A stretch of DNA of 64,000 nt from Hymenopus coronatus (lineage: Eukaryota; Arthropoda; Insecta; Mantodea; Hymenopodidae): NCBI GenBank assembly GCA_030762935.1, contig CM060895.1, positions 79,926,001-79,990,000 of the forward strand, written 5' to 3'. Numbering within the stretch: position 1 is the first letter of the stretch; each line of letters starts with the position of its first letter. The position numbers and the translations under genes were made by a program. Below are positions 11,679 to 21,793 of this stretch, in pieces. The notes under the pieces are model-generated. The model searched no databases. It saw only the letters and a list, made by a program, of their open reading frames with translations, and was not told the DNA's origin.

Positions 11679-12466
11679 CTTAACTCAAAATAAAACTTAA
11701 AGACTTGTTGAGCCGATAGAGAAAGAAATATTTAACCTTATACCTGTAGAAACGCCCCACTAATCTACAAATGTTTCACATATTGAATTTGTTTAGTAAT
11801 TATTATATTATCATCACAATTCCCAATTCTAAACCGTGATGGCGGAATTGAGAACACAGTGCCATCTCTCGACTGTTTATGGACCCACATTGCCAGTATG
11901 CTTTGTGGTGCTATCTAGTGAGGAAACCTGCAATTCGGTCTGGACTGCACCCCTCCCAGGGTGTAAAATCATCCCCCGATTTTCAACCCTAAGCCCCTTG
12001 CAGCATCTTGAACTGTTACTATCCCTCTACAGCTGCCTTTTATGAGTATCTTGAAACTATGGACCCTTAACGGATATCCACACTTGAAGCATCTTAAATC
12101 TTGAACGAGATGCGTTGCATGTCACCCTAAATGCCCTAATGGCAACTTCTAATAAAGTAGGTCTTGACAAAGTATGACACAACGGGACACAAAAAGAAAA
12201 CATAAACATAACATTTCTATGTTTGCATTTATTCTCACGGAGCCACAGAGTAGAATTAAATAATAATTTATCGTTTATGTTGTTCATACTTGGATGGTTT
12301 GTAGATTCTAATCACACCTCAAGACTTAGTGCGGTTGCGAGCAATCAGAATCGATTTTTCCATCGTTTTTAGCCTGCTTCTTTCCTCCTGCTTCAAAATT
12401 TAAAAACCAAGCGTGAATTGATCCACCTACCATTTCTATTTTTTAAATTTTCTATTTTAATTGCTT
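11679..12466. other. Unassigned spacer
   Basis: The 11830-12300 part is less AT-rich and has short frames on both strands (plus 11836-12045, minus 12057-12287). I recognise neither product. No repeat identified. Confidence 0.35.
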
Positions 12467-12489
12467 TTTACTTTCTCTACTAAGAACAA

Positions 12490-12607
12490 AACAAAATAAA
12501 ATCTGTAATATAACATCCTAGCACATAGTTCTCTATACAAAGACGTATATTACAAACTTTATAATTTATTTGCCATATTTCATTTTTTTTTCATACATCA
12601 TTATTTT
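12490..12607. mobile_element. 118-bp insertion with 11-base target duplication
   Basis: ACTAAGAACAA occurs at 12479-12489 and again at 12608-12618, bracketing 118 AT-rich bases with T-runs towards the right. A perfect 11-base duplication suits target-primed (LINE-machinery) insertion of a short retrosequence read on the minus strand. The source is unknown. Confidence 0.65.
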
Positions 12608-13035
12608 ACTAAGAACAAGGTGCATAGTAGGCAAAAGAATGTATTGCAATTCACCCAAAAATTCTATACCAAAATGTCATATTAAATACATGTTTTGAGG
12701 TCTCCTGAATTAAAAAATATAAATAAGCATGTTTAGAAAAATGTCATTGTGTCTATCTGTAAGTAGCATAACTCAAAACTAAAAGTCTTATATACCAAAC
12801 TTGATATTTAAGTTCAGTATCTTCCAGGAATGTGATACGGAGATTGTCAGGAACATTCCACATCACAAACTAGCTTTCACATGGCATATATTTGAGAATT
12901 TTCTATTTTACTAAAAATGGATTTAATCATTGACTAAAATATGCCATATTAAGTTTATTTGCATATATTGAATTTTCTGGGAATAACCTCTGAAGCTCTC
13001 GATTCCGCTGAACAGGTAGACCGTAATGTACGGTT

Positions 13036-13920
13036 GCAGGAAGACAAATCAAAATTGACCGGCAATTAAAACGCCTCTATTGGTGGTCAGTGGAATTGAA
13101 GTTACAGAATCAATCAGTGTTTAATCAGAGTTTATTCTTTGATAGATCTGATCACAGATTTTTCTAGTTAACTGGCTTTATTACAATCAAGAGCGTATTC
13201 AGGAATCTAACTGTTAAAAAACTAACATAAAAGCATTAAGTTTTGATAATGCATGTTATGTGGAATTGTTGTAATGATTATCATAACTTTATTCTTCCAC
13301 AAATTAATGTCTTCAAGAGTATTTTTGTATAATCATAGTTTTCTTTTTTCAAGGTATAAAATTATTTTGAGTGAAAAAGTATAAAAGAGCATATTTGATT
13401 GTTAGATAATTTGAAATCCCTCACAAATTGCTTTGTTATACTTTTTTATTAGAAAATACATATCAATAAACTAATGTAAAAAGAGCAAGAACTAATGTAG
13501 CAAATAGATTCGACTTATCTTTACTTGTTTATTTTCTTTTTCATGAGAGAAGGTAACCAATAATCGATAATATTTAAGTAACCCTCCACAAAAAATATTA
13601 AGATGATCTATATCGTTTGTGGAAAAATTAAGGCCTCACGTTTTGGACTATACACTTCAGCTATTTGGTACTCGCAGTGAACCTCTCTGCCATTTACGAC
13701 GCTTAAAATCAAAGAAAAGAGCATCGCTGCTGGCTGTGGTTCCTAAAACCAACGCAGTAGGTTCCAGATGGTGGTATTTAAAGTCACTGTTGCCAATTCC
13801 ATTTCGTCAATCAGTTGACCAACGATCATTACCCTTGACACGTTTGTACAACAAGCAAATCAATCAGAGTAACTGATTGACAATCAGTCGTTGATCTGAT
13901 TTGCTATCCTGCAGCCTGGA
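13036..13920. mobile_element. Candidate TIR transposon inside Rep1
   Basis: The insert ends resemble each other inverted: GGTTGCAGGAAGACAAATCA on the left against the complement of the right end, GGCTGCAGGATAGCAAATCA, 16 of 20 matching. The flanks rejoin the Rep1 consensus around ACCGTAA/AGATAGAC. The target duplication is not clear. Subterminal CAATCAGT-like motifs occur near both ends. An 85-codon plus frame at 13619-13876 is the longest in it and I cannot assign it. It may be a remnant of a transposase or chance. Confidence 0.55.
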
Positions 13921-14272
13921 ATAGATATGTAGACAAAATCTTACTAAAGCTTAAATTTTGTTAGAATACAACTTACGTTAAATACATATTTTGTGTAGGT
14001 AACCATTTCCGAGATATTCCCTGTTTCGGGATTAAATTTTCCATTATTTATACTTTTCTCAATTTCGAACTTTTTATTCAATATTTAATCTTGGCCAAGA
14101 GAACGAAATTTCAGTGGCATCACATAGCGACCGTCTCTAAAAATACGACTATTGCTGTAACTTATTGTACACCCTAATTCCTCCTTTTATCTACCTGCAA
14201 GAAAATATTAATAAAACAATCTCCGTAAATGTTTATCTCGAATAGCATGAAATAGAAAAAACATCTGAATTA

Positions 14273-14784
14273 ACATCTGATGTGTTCCTTTCATATAACC
14301 TTCTTTACCTGTTTTGGAAATAAACTATTCTTACAAAAATTCTTTTATCTGTATCCTGCTAATCGAGGTAAACATTAGCAGAAATTTTCTCGTTACTTCT
14401 AAGCAGAAGCAAAATACGGGGGATAGGCTAGGCTAACCTTTAAAAGCTGGTTAATATGTGAACAATTGAAGTTCGGCTCTCTGCTTTTTGTCTATTTCTT
14501 GCGGTTTTCCAGTTATGCAAAAGTCATCCAGAATGACTTTGTATTCGGAGGCTAGTCCCAGAAAATTCAAGATATACATTTTATGTTTCTTTAATATAGG
14601 GTATTTTAAATCAAAATCGTTAGTTTAAAGGGTGCGAGCTTCCTCAAAATCTTCAAGTTGCACCCTCTGGAGATACTAAACTTAAATGCCAAGTTTGGTA
14701 TTTAATCAACTTTTCGTTTTTGAGTTGTGTTCATAGAGACTCAGACACATATGGACCTTTTTTAAACATATGTTTTATACAGGG

Positions 14785-14788
<4 letters not shown>
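14273..14788 (-). repeat. Rep1 copy, first part (split by LINE)
   Basis: Starts ATCTGATGTGTTCCTTTC directly after the end of a plus copy. It runs through AAATCAAAATCG and CCAAGTTTGGTATTTAATC to TATACAGGGTAC, where a poly(T) tract interrupts it. The remainder appears at about 17521-17623. Confidence 0.8.
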
Positions 14789-14821
<33 letters not shown>

Positions 14822-14828
14822 TTTTTTT
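14788..14828. repeat. Poly(T) tract
   Basis: An almost pure run of T of about 40 bases, equal to a poly(A) tail on the minus strand. It marks the 3' edge of inserted retrotransposed DNA within the split Rep1 copy. Confidence 0.85.
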
Positions 14829-15090
14829 AGGCAGCATGTAAATTAGTATTTCGAGGATATGATTTAAGTGTTACAGAAACAATTTACTGTACTGTTACTG
14901 TTTCTAATTGTAAAACCGTTATTGGCTTGTCATGTAAACAAGTCCACTCTTTTACTGTACCAAGACCTCCCTAAATACCTCCCTAAATATTTCATGTGAT
15001 TCATTAACCTGAATTCCTCTATCAGTCCCTCAGAAAACTCTTTTTACAAAAGAGTTTTCTTTTATCTGCATCATTCTAATCGAGATAAAC
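14829..15090 (-). repeat. Unassigned segment plus short Rep1 fragment
   Basis: 14829-14984 is unassigned. From about 14990 a reverse Rep1 end fragment is visible (CATGTGATTCATT, then TCTAATCGAGATAAAC near 15075), cut off by the next T-run at 15091. It contains a perfect 12-bp-stem hairpin, GAAAACTCTTTT / AAAAGAGTTTTC (15033-15059). Confidence 0.6.
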
Positions 15091-15115
15091 CTTTTTTTTT
15101 TTTCTTTTTTTTTTA

Positions 15116-15475
15116 TTGTGGACTTACAATAGGTATATATTTTTTTTTTTTTTATTAATTATGGGGCAATCTATGCCCACAAAAACATAATTCTACTAAC
15201 ACTCGTTTTAAATAACTACAAATCAGTGCAAATAAACCATCATCTTCTAAAACTAAACCACAAAAAATAAACATAATTAATATCGGGTTAATGAATCCTT
15301 AGCCCGAATAGTTACATTTTTTTTTCAATTCTGGCAAAGTTTTTTTTTTTTTTTTTTTTAATGCTAGTTGACCATAATCGTTTCTTTTTTAATCACAGAA
15401 GCGGGAAGCTGAACCTAACCTCATTGTCAGTGCTTCTTAGTGTGGAGGTGATAGTCCACCGAGGGACTAACAATA
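15116..15475 (-). other. LINE 3' UTR
   Basis: Follows the ORF2 stop on the minus strand. Non-coding and AT-rich, with two internal A-runs (plus-strand T-runs near 15340-15360 and 15140-15155), which suggest tail repeats or internal priming sites. Confidence 0.6.
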
Positions 15476-17525
15476 TTAGGTGGTAACCTCAAACATGGTG
15501 ATAAATGGCTGCATATCGCCGATAAATCCGGACTTCATCACTTTCCATCGTTCTTGTCTCAGGAAGCCAAACCAGTCTTCCCCCTTTGCCACAGTGTCAA
15601 TATTCTGTTTCAAAATCCAATGGAGTGTTCCCGCTACCAACCAAATCACACTACTAAGAAATGTTTCCGGGCTGTTTTGCCGTGGTCTGCTGGTGTTAGG
15701 AGTACCAGCAGACCACGGCAAAACAGCCCGGAAACATTTCTTAGTTACAATGACTCCGGCCGTGAAAGCCTACGTTCTCTCAAATCACACTACGTTGAAG
15801 GTAGGTATTCGAGAAATGAAATTCCAGGCGCCAGAGTTTCTCCAGGCACGGCGGGGTCTCTGGCTGGCACCATTTGGTTAGATAGCTATTAAGCACCAAC
15901 CTGCCGACACGATATAAGGCGATGCTCCAAAGTATCAACGTTGGAGCAGAGTGCACAGAGGTTAGATTGTACTCGCCCATGTCGCCAGAGTTTTTCTGCT
16001 GTAGGTATGGTCTCATTTAACACTTCATAAGCCGTCTCTTGCCAATCAGTTGAAATATGTTTACAGTAGACATTCTGCCAAATAATGTTCCATCTCCGAG
16101 CATGTTTCTCTTCAATCCTAGGAGCAAGCGGAGCGGCAGTCAATAGACGGTAGTGGTTCCGGGTTTGCTCAAATGCTGTGATCTCCGTGCATGTGTCCAG
16201 AAGGCGCTTCAAATGTGTGACGATAGGTTTAAAGCCGGAACGTACCGTATAAGGATCTTGCAATTGCTCCTCCCAGAACGCTCTATCGATTGCTGAACCA
16301 TTACCACTGAGTGATCGGATGGCAGTTTTCCCCAATAATGCCAAACATTTCTTTGTGACGTCCACTAATCCACATCCACCATGGGAACGTGGCAAGCGTA
16401 GTTGAGGTCTGTTCACCCTGTATGCTTTACCAGTCCATAAGAAATAACCGATAAGTTGTTCAATTCTCTGTGCGTCATATTTTGTAATCGGCAGAAGCTG
16501 TGCTAAATACCAAATTTGACTGAGACCATAGGTATGAATATACCAGATGCGCTGCAGCAAATTCAAATTTCGAGTCCGCTCAATGGATAAGGAATATCGT
16601 AGGTGGTTGATTTTATCCCTCCAGTTAAGGGTAATGGTGTCGTTCACATTTTCCATGAAGGAGACACCCAGGATTCGTGTAGTGGAAACAAGTTTCATGC
16701 CCAACGGATTAAGCGGCTCCGGCCAGTTTCCGACTACCAATATCTCCGATTTGGCCACATTTAACGCTGCACCTCTCAATCCCTTATACACCTCCAGGCC
16801 ATGCTGTAATGCTGCCATATCTAGGTTATCAACAGCCGCAATTGTCACATCGTCAGCATAGGCGGTGACAGTGAAGCGCTCATTATACACAGTAACTCCT
16901 CGGAGGGTGTCTTGAAGAATCTGGAGTAAAGGATTTAATGACAGGCAAAACAGTCCCATAGATAAAGGGCACCCCTGACGCACTGACCGGCTGATTTGAA
17001 TCGGGATGGAGAGCCATCCGTTCCACAACACCCGAGACTTCGCTGTTCTGTAGAGACCTTGAATCAGTTGAACCGTCGGCACAGGAAAATGTGCTGCTTC
17101 CAAGCATTTCCATAAATATTGTTGGTGCACTCTATCGAAAGCTTTTTGGAAATCGAGACTGATCAAAGCTGCTACTTGATGTTCCTTTCGGAGCTGCATT
17201 AGTACATCCCGAAGTTCCACTAACGTTGCAATGATATTTTTCTGTGACATTGCCGCCTGATTGTAATTTAATATTTCAGCATAAGCACCTTTCAGTCTGT
17301 TAGCCAATACTTTAGCGAATAATTTATAGTCCGCATTGAGCAATGTTATTGGACGATAATCATTCATTGTGGTTGCCCGAGCTGCCTTTGGGTGTAATAC
17401 TATAATTCCATCCGCAAATGTGTCGGGAAAAGAAGCTGTATCCCACAATTCCACAAAGATTGGCATGATTGCGTGCTTTATGATTGGCCAACACGTCCTA
17501 TAAAATTCATAGGACAGTCCACCTT
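15476..17525 (-). pseudogene. LINE ORF2 C-terminal part: reverse transcriptase, truncated and disrupted
   Basis: The longest intact frame is 15889-17466 (525 codons). Visible RT blocks, numbered from its first Met: YRPITLLNADYKLFAKVLAN at 37-56, LDFQKAFDRV at 104-113 (first catalytic Asp), RQGCPLS at 163-169, and YADD at 203-206 (16849-16860). A C-terminal CX2CX7HX4C zinc motif lies at 504-520. The codons upstream (GLSYEFYRTCWPIIKHAI) show the frame continues past that Met to the truncation. A frameshift near 15890 leads to a frame ending SNTYLQRSVI, which is cut by a 127-bp insert and resumes WLVAGTLHWILKQ to the stop at 15476. The motif wording fits L1/Tx1-type RTs. It cannot be autonomous without an endonuclease. 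Confidence 0.88.
15654..15780. mobile_element. 127-bp snap-back insertion inside the LINE ORF
   Basis: Flanked by a 12-base direct repeat, CAAATCACACTA, at 15642-15653 and 15781-15792. Removing the insert plus one repeat restores the open LINE reading across QRSVIWLVAG, which proves it is an insertion. Most of it is a perfect palindrome (two 42-base arms, 15653-15694 and 15704-15745, around a 9-base loop), plus a ~35-base unpaired tail. The family is unknown. Inverted-arm insertions with target duplications are known for Penelope-like and some SINE/LINE products, but nothing here proves either. Confidence 0.8.
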
Positions 17526-17623
17526 AAAACACATATTTATTATGAAATCTTAGTATCGAATTTTTTAGATGGAGTACAATAGCTTTTATCCTATGTACTG
17601 AACTAAGAAGAGAAAGTAAAAAC
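17521..17623 (-). repeat. Rep1 copy, second part (hairpin end)
   Basis: Continues the copy broken at 14788: GAAATCTTAGTATCGAATTT, then the hairpin zone, ending AGAAGAGAAAGTAAAAAC. Confidence 0.8.
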
Positions 17624-17627
17624 AATC

Positions 17628-17750
17628 AGTCATATAGTAACCTAATTTTAAAAGATGTGACCTTTAGCGTAGCTTCTTTATCTCCTACTTACACGGAAGA
17701 AAAATTAATAAGACAATCTCTGCTAATGTTTATCTCGATTAGAATCGGTT
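17628..17750 (+). repeat. Rep1 internal fragment
   Basis: About 120 bases from the distal half (TTTTAAAAGATGTGACC, then AATGTTTATCTCGATTAG), isolated between other copies. Confidence 0.75.
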
Positions 17751-17801
17751 AAGATCTGGTTCTTATGTAATGACAATGAAATTCACTTCTCTTTACAACA
17801 G

Positions 17802-17802
<1 letters not shown>

Positions 17803-17848
<46 letters not shown>
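17803..17848. repeat. (AG)n microsatellite
   Basis: About 22 uninterrupted AG units. Confidence 0.95.
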
Positions 17849-17849
<1 letters not shown>

Positions 17850-18540
17850 ATGACGTTTGAGAAAAGTATAGGTATTGGAAATTTTATATCAATAACAAGG
17901 AGTATCTCCGATATGATGTCGCCCTCCGTGGTGTAACGGTTTCCATGCTAACTTCATATACCCAAAGTCGCGGGTATGGACGATGGATTTTTTCGGATGT
18001 AAAACTCCTTAGCATGGCTTCTTTCGGAAGGGAAGTAAAGCCGTTGGTGCCATGTCTTACATTTACGGCATGAAAGAGAACCTCAAGCCTAATAGAGAGG
18101 CTTCTGAGCAAAATTAAGCGGTCTTTCACGTCCAATTTAGAAAGGTCCGCTGAGAATCACATTAGTTAAAGAGCAGGAATTTATATTTCGGAAAATGATC
18201 AAGTCTCTAAAACTCTACCCAACATAAATTCTGTAGTTCAATGAGATCTACATTTTTTGTGTACTAAGATTTTGCCCACTCTTTCTATTTATCGCTTATG
18301 GATGTCTTTCGGAATGAAAAAGACTGCCATTCCCATAAAATTAAGCATATAAATCTAATTCGTTACAAAAGTATCTTAAAAATACCTATTTATATTTAAT
18401 ACAAATTGTTAGAGTCATTTTTGGAATAATCAAAATTTTCAAACAGTTTTCATTTTAAGGGTACTTTGAAGAGGAGTTTTTGAAAATTATTGTAATGTAA
18501 AATACTGAATTTCTATGTTAAGGTTATATTTAACGCTTCG
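17850..18540 (-). repeat. Rep1 copy split by SINE-C
   Basis: GTATTGGAAATTTTATATC and CAAGGAGTATCTCCG precede the SINE. Rep1 resumes at 18176 (TTTATATTTCGGAAAATG) through ATACAAATTGTTAGAGTC to ATTTAACGCTTCG, where a second SINE-C begins. Confidence 0.78.
17912..18175 (+). mobile_element. tRNA-derived SINE, family SINE-C, copy 1
   Basis: The head is CCTCCGTGGTGTAACGG (A box) with a degraded B box (GTCGCGGGTATGGAC). The family body follows: GATGGATTTTTTCGG, CCTTAGCATGGCTTC, GAAGGGAAGTAAAGCCGTTGG, then TGAGCAAAATTAAGC. The same blocks appear at 18541, 30067, 39548 and 52617. The 83-codon minus frame here is the SINE read backwards. Confidence 0.82.
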
Positions 18541-18800
18541 TCCTACGTGGGAGTGGTTACCATTCTGGTCTCTAAACCTACGATTGTAGGTTCAAACCAG
18601 GCGGAGGGCGATGGAATTTTTCGAACGCAAAAATCCTTAGTATGGCTTCCTTCGAAAGGGAGATAAAGCCGGTGGTCCGGTGTAATGTTTGTTTGCCTCT
18701 ACCCCATACCTTCAAAGAGAAAGGTTCCGCCATTTCGCGTCCGCAAGTCATGATTTCGTCAGACAGTGCCATCTCTGGACGACGAGCCGATCCCTGGTAG
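18541..18800 (+). mobile_element. tRNA-derived SINE, SINE-C related, copy 2
   Basis: The head has GGGAGTGGTTACC and a good B box, AGGTTCAAACCAGG. The first body blocks match SINE-C (GCGGAGGGCGATGG, TCCTTAGTATGGCTTCC, GGGAGATAAAGCCG). The second half differs (ACAGTGCCATCTCTGGACG), so this is a variant or mosaic subfamily. Confidence 0.75.
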
Positions 18801-18897
18801 CATAGCACTGAACTCACGAAATAGAAATTCAAATCCGATCAAGGAAATAATTTCTATGCTTCACTTAGGAGCTGAAGGGAATTAACTATTTAACGCA

Positions 18898-19777
18898 GTT
18901 CTCGTTTCTCCTCTACACGTACTATGAACATAGTGTATATAGGAGGTATTGTATTGCACCGATAAATTCGACACAGAGATTTCACCGGAAATATATGTTT
19001 TATGATCCCCTGAATCCAAACAAAAAACAACACATTTCTTGAAAAGGTTCGTGTGTGCGCGTACGTGTGCTTGTTTGGACAGCTTAGCTCAAAAACGAAA
19101 CGTCAGTAAAGTATACCAAGCTTGGTATTTAAGTTTAGTATCTTCCAGGGATGCGACACGAAAATTTTGAGAAAATCCCCCAACCCCAAGCTATAATTTA
19201 CATATAAAAATGTCGAAAATTTTGATTTTCTCAAAAATAGCTCTAACGATTTTGATTAAAACACCGTATATTAAAGATATTTATATGACAAATAAAATGG
19301 ATGTCTTGAATTTTCTGAGAATAGCCTCTGAAGACCTTTTTATTCTGAATGAATTTTGCTGAAATTTGCTTAACTGGTAAACTGTAAGAGATAGACAAAA
19401 AATTATTACACAAAAAATGTAGATCACGCTAAAACACACAATTTGTCATATAAGTTTTTTCATGGAATTGGATATATTCCTTGGTTATTTGTTTCAGATT
19501 TAAAATACTTAGAACTTTTCTCACACGGAAAGTTGTGAACCTCTGGCCCTGTATAGAAACGGATTTCAACCATATGCCAACTAGGTTTTAAAGGGTTTGA
19601 CTATCGTTTTAGCTTACTGTATTCCCTTATTTTCCTCCTACTTACAAAAAAGCAAGTAATTAAGACAATTTCTGACAATGTTTATCTCAATTATTACAAA
19701 TTATACAGAATAATGTGTTTTTTAACAATAATTTGTTACAGTGATGTAGAGAAAGTTCATGTGAATGGAGTAAATCA
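18898..19777 (+). repeat. Rep1 copy, full length
   Basis: The hairpin end is CCTCTACACGTACTATG with partner CATAGTGTATATAGGAGG. A GT-rich zone lies near 19050-19075, CCAAGCTTGGTATTTAAG near 19117, and the end is GTGATGTAGAGAAAGTTCAT through AATCAGAT. Confidence 0.92.
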
Positions 19778-19789
19778 GATTTTTAAGCT

Positions 19790-19935
19790 AAAGAGGTGCG
19801 AAACATTTTTATAAAATGCCATTTTTTGGAATTAAGAATCCTCAAAACTCGATGAAATCTGAGTATAGGATTTTTGGGTACAATACATTACCTTCTCCAC
19901 CAGGTATATAGTAGGTAGAGAAACTGAAACAAAAC
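19790..19935 (-). repeat. Rep1 hairpin-end fragment, reversed
   Basis: Directly follows the plus copy: GGATTTTTGGGTACAATAC and CCTTCTCCACC, then GTAGGTAGAGAAACTG. Part of the recurrent full copy plus reversed fragment pattern. Confidence 0.78.
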
Positions 19936-21024
19936 TTTTAGCTATTATTGTACCGGTGTGACAAAAAGTTTTAATGGTACTATATTATTGTTTCTGTTTT
20001 TCTAAAAGGTATATTATTTAGTTGCATGAACAATGTCATTTGACACAAAAGATTTGGCTACTATGAGTATAGTTTCATTGTTGGCTTGCTTAACAATTCT
20101 CCACAATTTACAGAACTACAGTTATAAAATAGCCTAATCATTTACAAGCATATAAATCGAAGCCTGAATTCTAGTTTAACCTTTCCAGTCACTGCCAGTG
20201 GTATATCTCTGCGTTCTTTCCTGATCCTCATGTGTAATGCTTCATATTACTAGGCCTTGTAACAAAGGCCCGTTTCAAATATTCCCATAAAAAGTAATCA
20301 AGTAGAGAATGATCTGTTCCCATGGCAACCAAACAAATGAGAGGGATAAAAGGTCCAGCTAACGAATGCAGGGTTGATACATTTTTTCTCTCTTATGGAC
20401 ATCTACAAAACCCTTCCCCCCCCCTCCAACTACCGGTAACTCAGACAGCCCTAATGTATAAAAATATATACATATATTTTTGTATATTCGTATATAAATG
20501 TTTTGCACGATCGTGGGTTTTTTCGATTATATATACACACAATTTACACAGATATATACAACATATCAAATAAACATTAGAAAAAATAATTAAAACAAAT
20601 ACTAGCTAAACCTATTGGCTACCAGTAACTCCAAACTACATTCCGGAACTACAGTTGTAATATCCAGTAACTACTCATTCATATTCATGCATTTAAAACT
20701 TACAAATTTGTAACTAATATGTTCAATACACAACATTCAAAACTAAAATAGTATTAAAATGTTACTATTAATTCATATTACAATTTCCTCTTTGTAAATG
20801 ACGTTTATTTAAACTCCTCCATTTCCTTATTGTCTTCAGTTGCTTTGTTCAAAATGAAAATGTTAAAAGTTTTAAAATCAAACTTCGTTATTTCATCATT
20901 CAACACGTTCTCTGGAATTCATAAACATCGTCCTGTCCCCTGAGTGCATATATAAACTTATACAAACAGTAAATTTAGAAATACAACATATCATTTGTTT
21001 CCAAAGAAATACTAGATAATATAA
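19936..21024. other. Unassigned AT-rich spacer
   Basis: No gene or repeat recognised. It contains an ATATATAC-rich patch at 20455-20575. The 83-codon frame at 20322-20573 lies partly in that patch and is not credible. Confidence 0.4.
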
Positions 21025-21660
21025 ATTTCATAACTCAAGCTACTCTTTACATGGAATAATTTAGAAAATGTTGACTCCAAAAAATGGTTCTTAACGATTT
21101 TAATTAAAATACCGTATACTTAAAATATTTACATCACAAATAAAATGTAGATCTTGAAATTTCTAGGAATACCCTCTGAAGACCTCTTTATCCTGGATTA
21201 AATTTGCCGAATTTTGCATAGCTAATAAGCTGTTAAAGATAGAAAAAGCTTACTACACAAAAATGTATATCCTGTCATAACACACAATTCATGTCTTATA
21301 CGTTTTTTGTGTAGACTTGACCGTTTCTGAAATATTCCTTATTATTTGTTTCGATTTTAAACTAGGTAACTTTTCTCAAATAAGAAGTCGCATTTCGTGT
21401 CATCTCCCTTATTTCACTGCTAGCTATGCAAAGCGAATAGAACTTCAATTATTTCACAAAGCGACTAGCTTTGACATCGCTTTAGTCTGGTGTACTCCCT
21501 TATTTCCCTTCTACTTGCAAAGAAGCAAGTAACAAGACTAATGCTGCTAATGTTTATCTCGATTAGCATGATGGAGACAAAAGAATAATCTTTTACAAAA
21601 ACAGTTTATATCTGGAACATCTAGAGAAAGCCATATGAATGGATCACATCAGATATTTGA
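21025..21660 (+). repeat. Rep1 copy, distal two-thirds
   Basis: Enters near CTACTCTTTACATGGAATA and runs to CATATGAATGGATCACATCAG. It lacks the hairpin end and microsatellite. Confidence 0.88.
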
Positions 21661-21793
21661 GATAGTAAAAATATTTTCTCTAGGTAAAGGATAATTTGGG
21701 GTGGGAGTATATTCTTGAAAAAGAATCTTCGTTTCACATCCTTGTAAGAAACAGAATTTAAATGTTAATTTTTGTATTTAACCAGCTTTTCTT
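21661..21793 (-). repeat. Rep1 internal fragment, reversed
   Basis: GGTAAAGGATAATTTGGGGT and TCTTCGTTTCACATCCTTG identify a reversed middle section placed between two plus copies. Confidence 0.75.

Larger units (their letters stand above)
12467..14268 (+). repeat. Rep1 copy carrying two insertions
   Basis: Starts TACTTTCTCTAC at 12469. It is interrupted by a 118-bp insert at 12490-12607 and an ~885-bp insert at 13036-13920, and resumes with AGATATGTAGACAAAATC. It runs to the AATGTTTATCTCGAATAGC block and stops at ACATCTGA, where a reverse copy begins. Confidence 0.82.
15091..17525 (-). mobile_element. 5'-truncated LINE (L1/Tx1-like), minus strand
   Basis: Read on the minus strand, the element enters in mid-ORF2 at about 17525, ends its ORF at 15476, has a ~370-base 3' UTR, and finishes in A-rich tails (T-runs at 15091-15115, 15140-15155 and 15340-15360 on the plus strand). 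The 5' endonuclease and any ORF1 are absent, as expected from incomplete target-primed reverse transcription. The right edge joins Rep1 sequence (TTAAAACACATATTT), so the LINE landed in Rep1. No clean target duplication was found, so the insertion may have involved a deletion. Confidence 0.85.

Noticed and set aside
15480..15892. Overlapping 133- and 112-codon plus frames
   Set aside because: They are antisense to the LINE ORF and span its palindromic insertion, reading both arms.
18508..18858. AATTTCTATG at 18508 and 18849 as target duplication of SINE-C copy 2
   Set aside because: Rep1 sequence continues past the left copy up to about 18540 and does not resume after the right one, so the 10-base match is probably chance.
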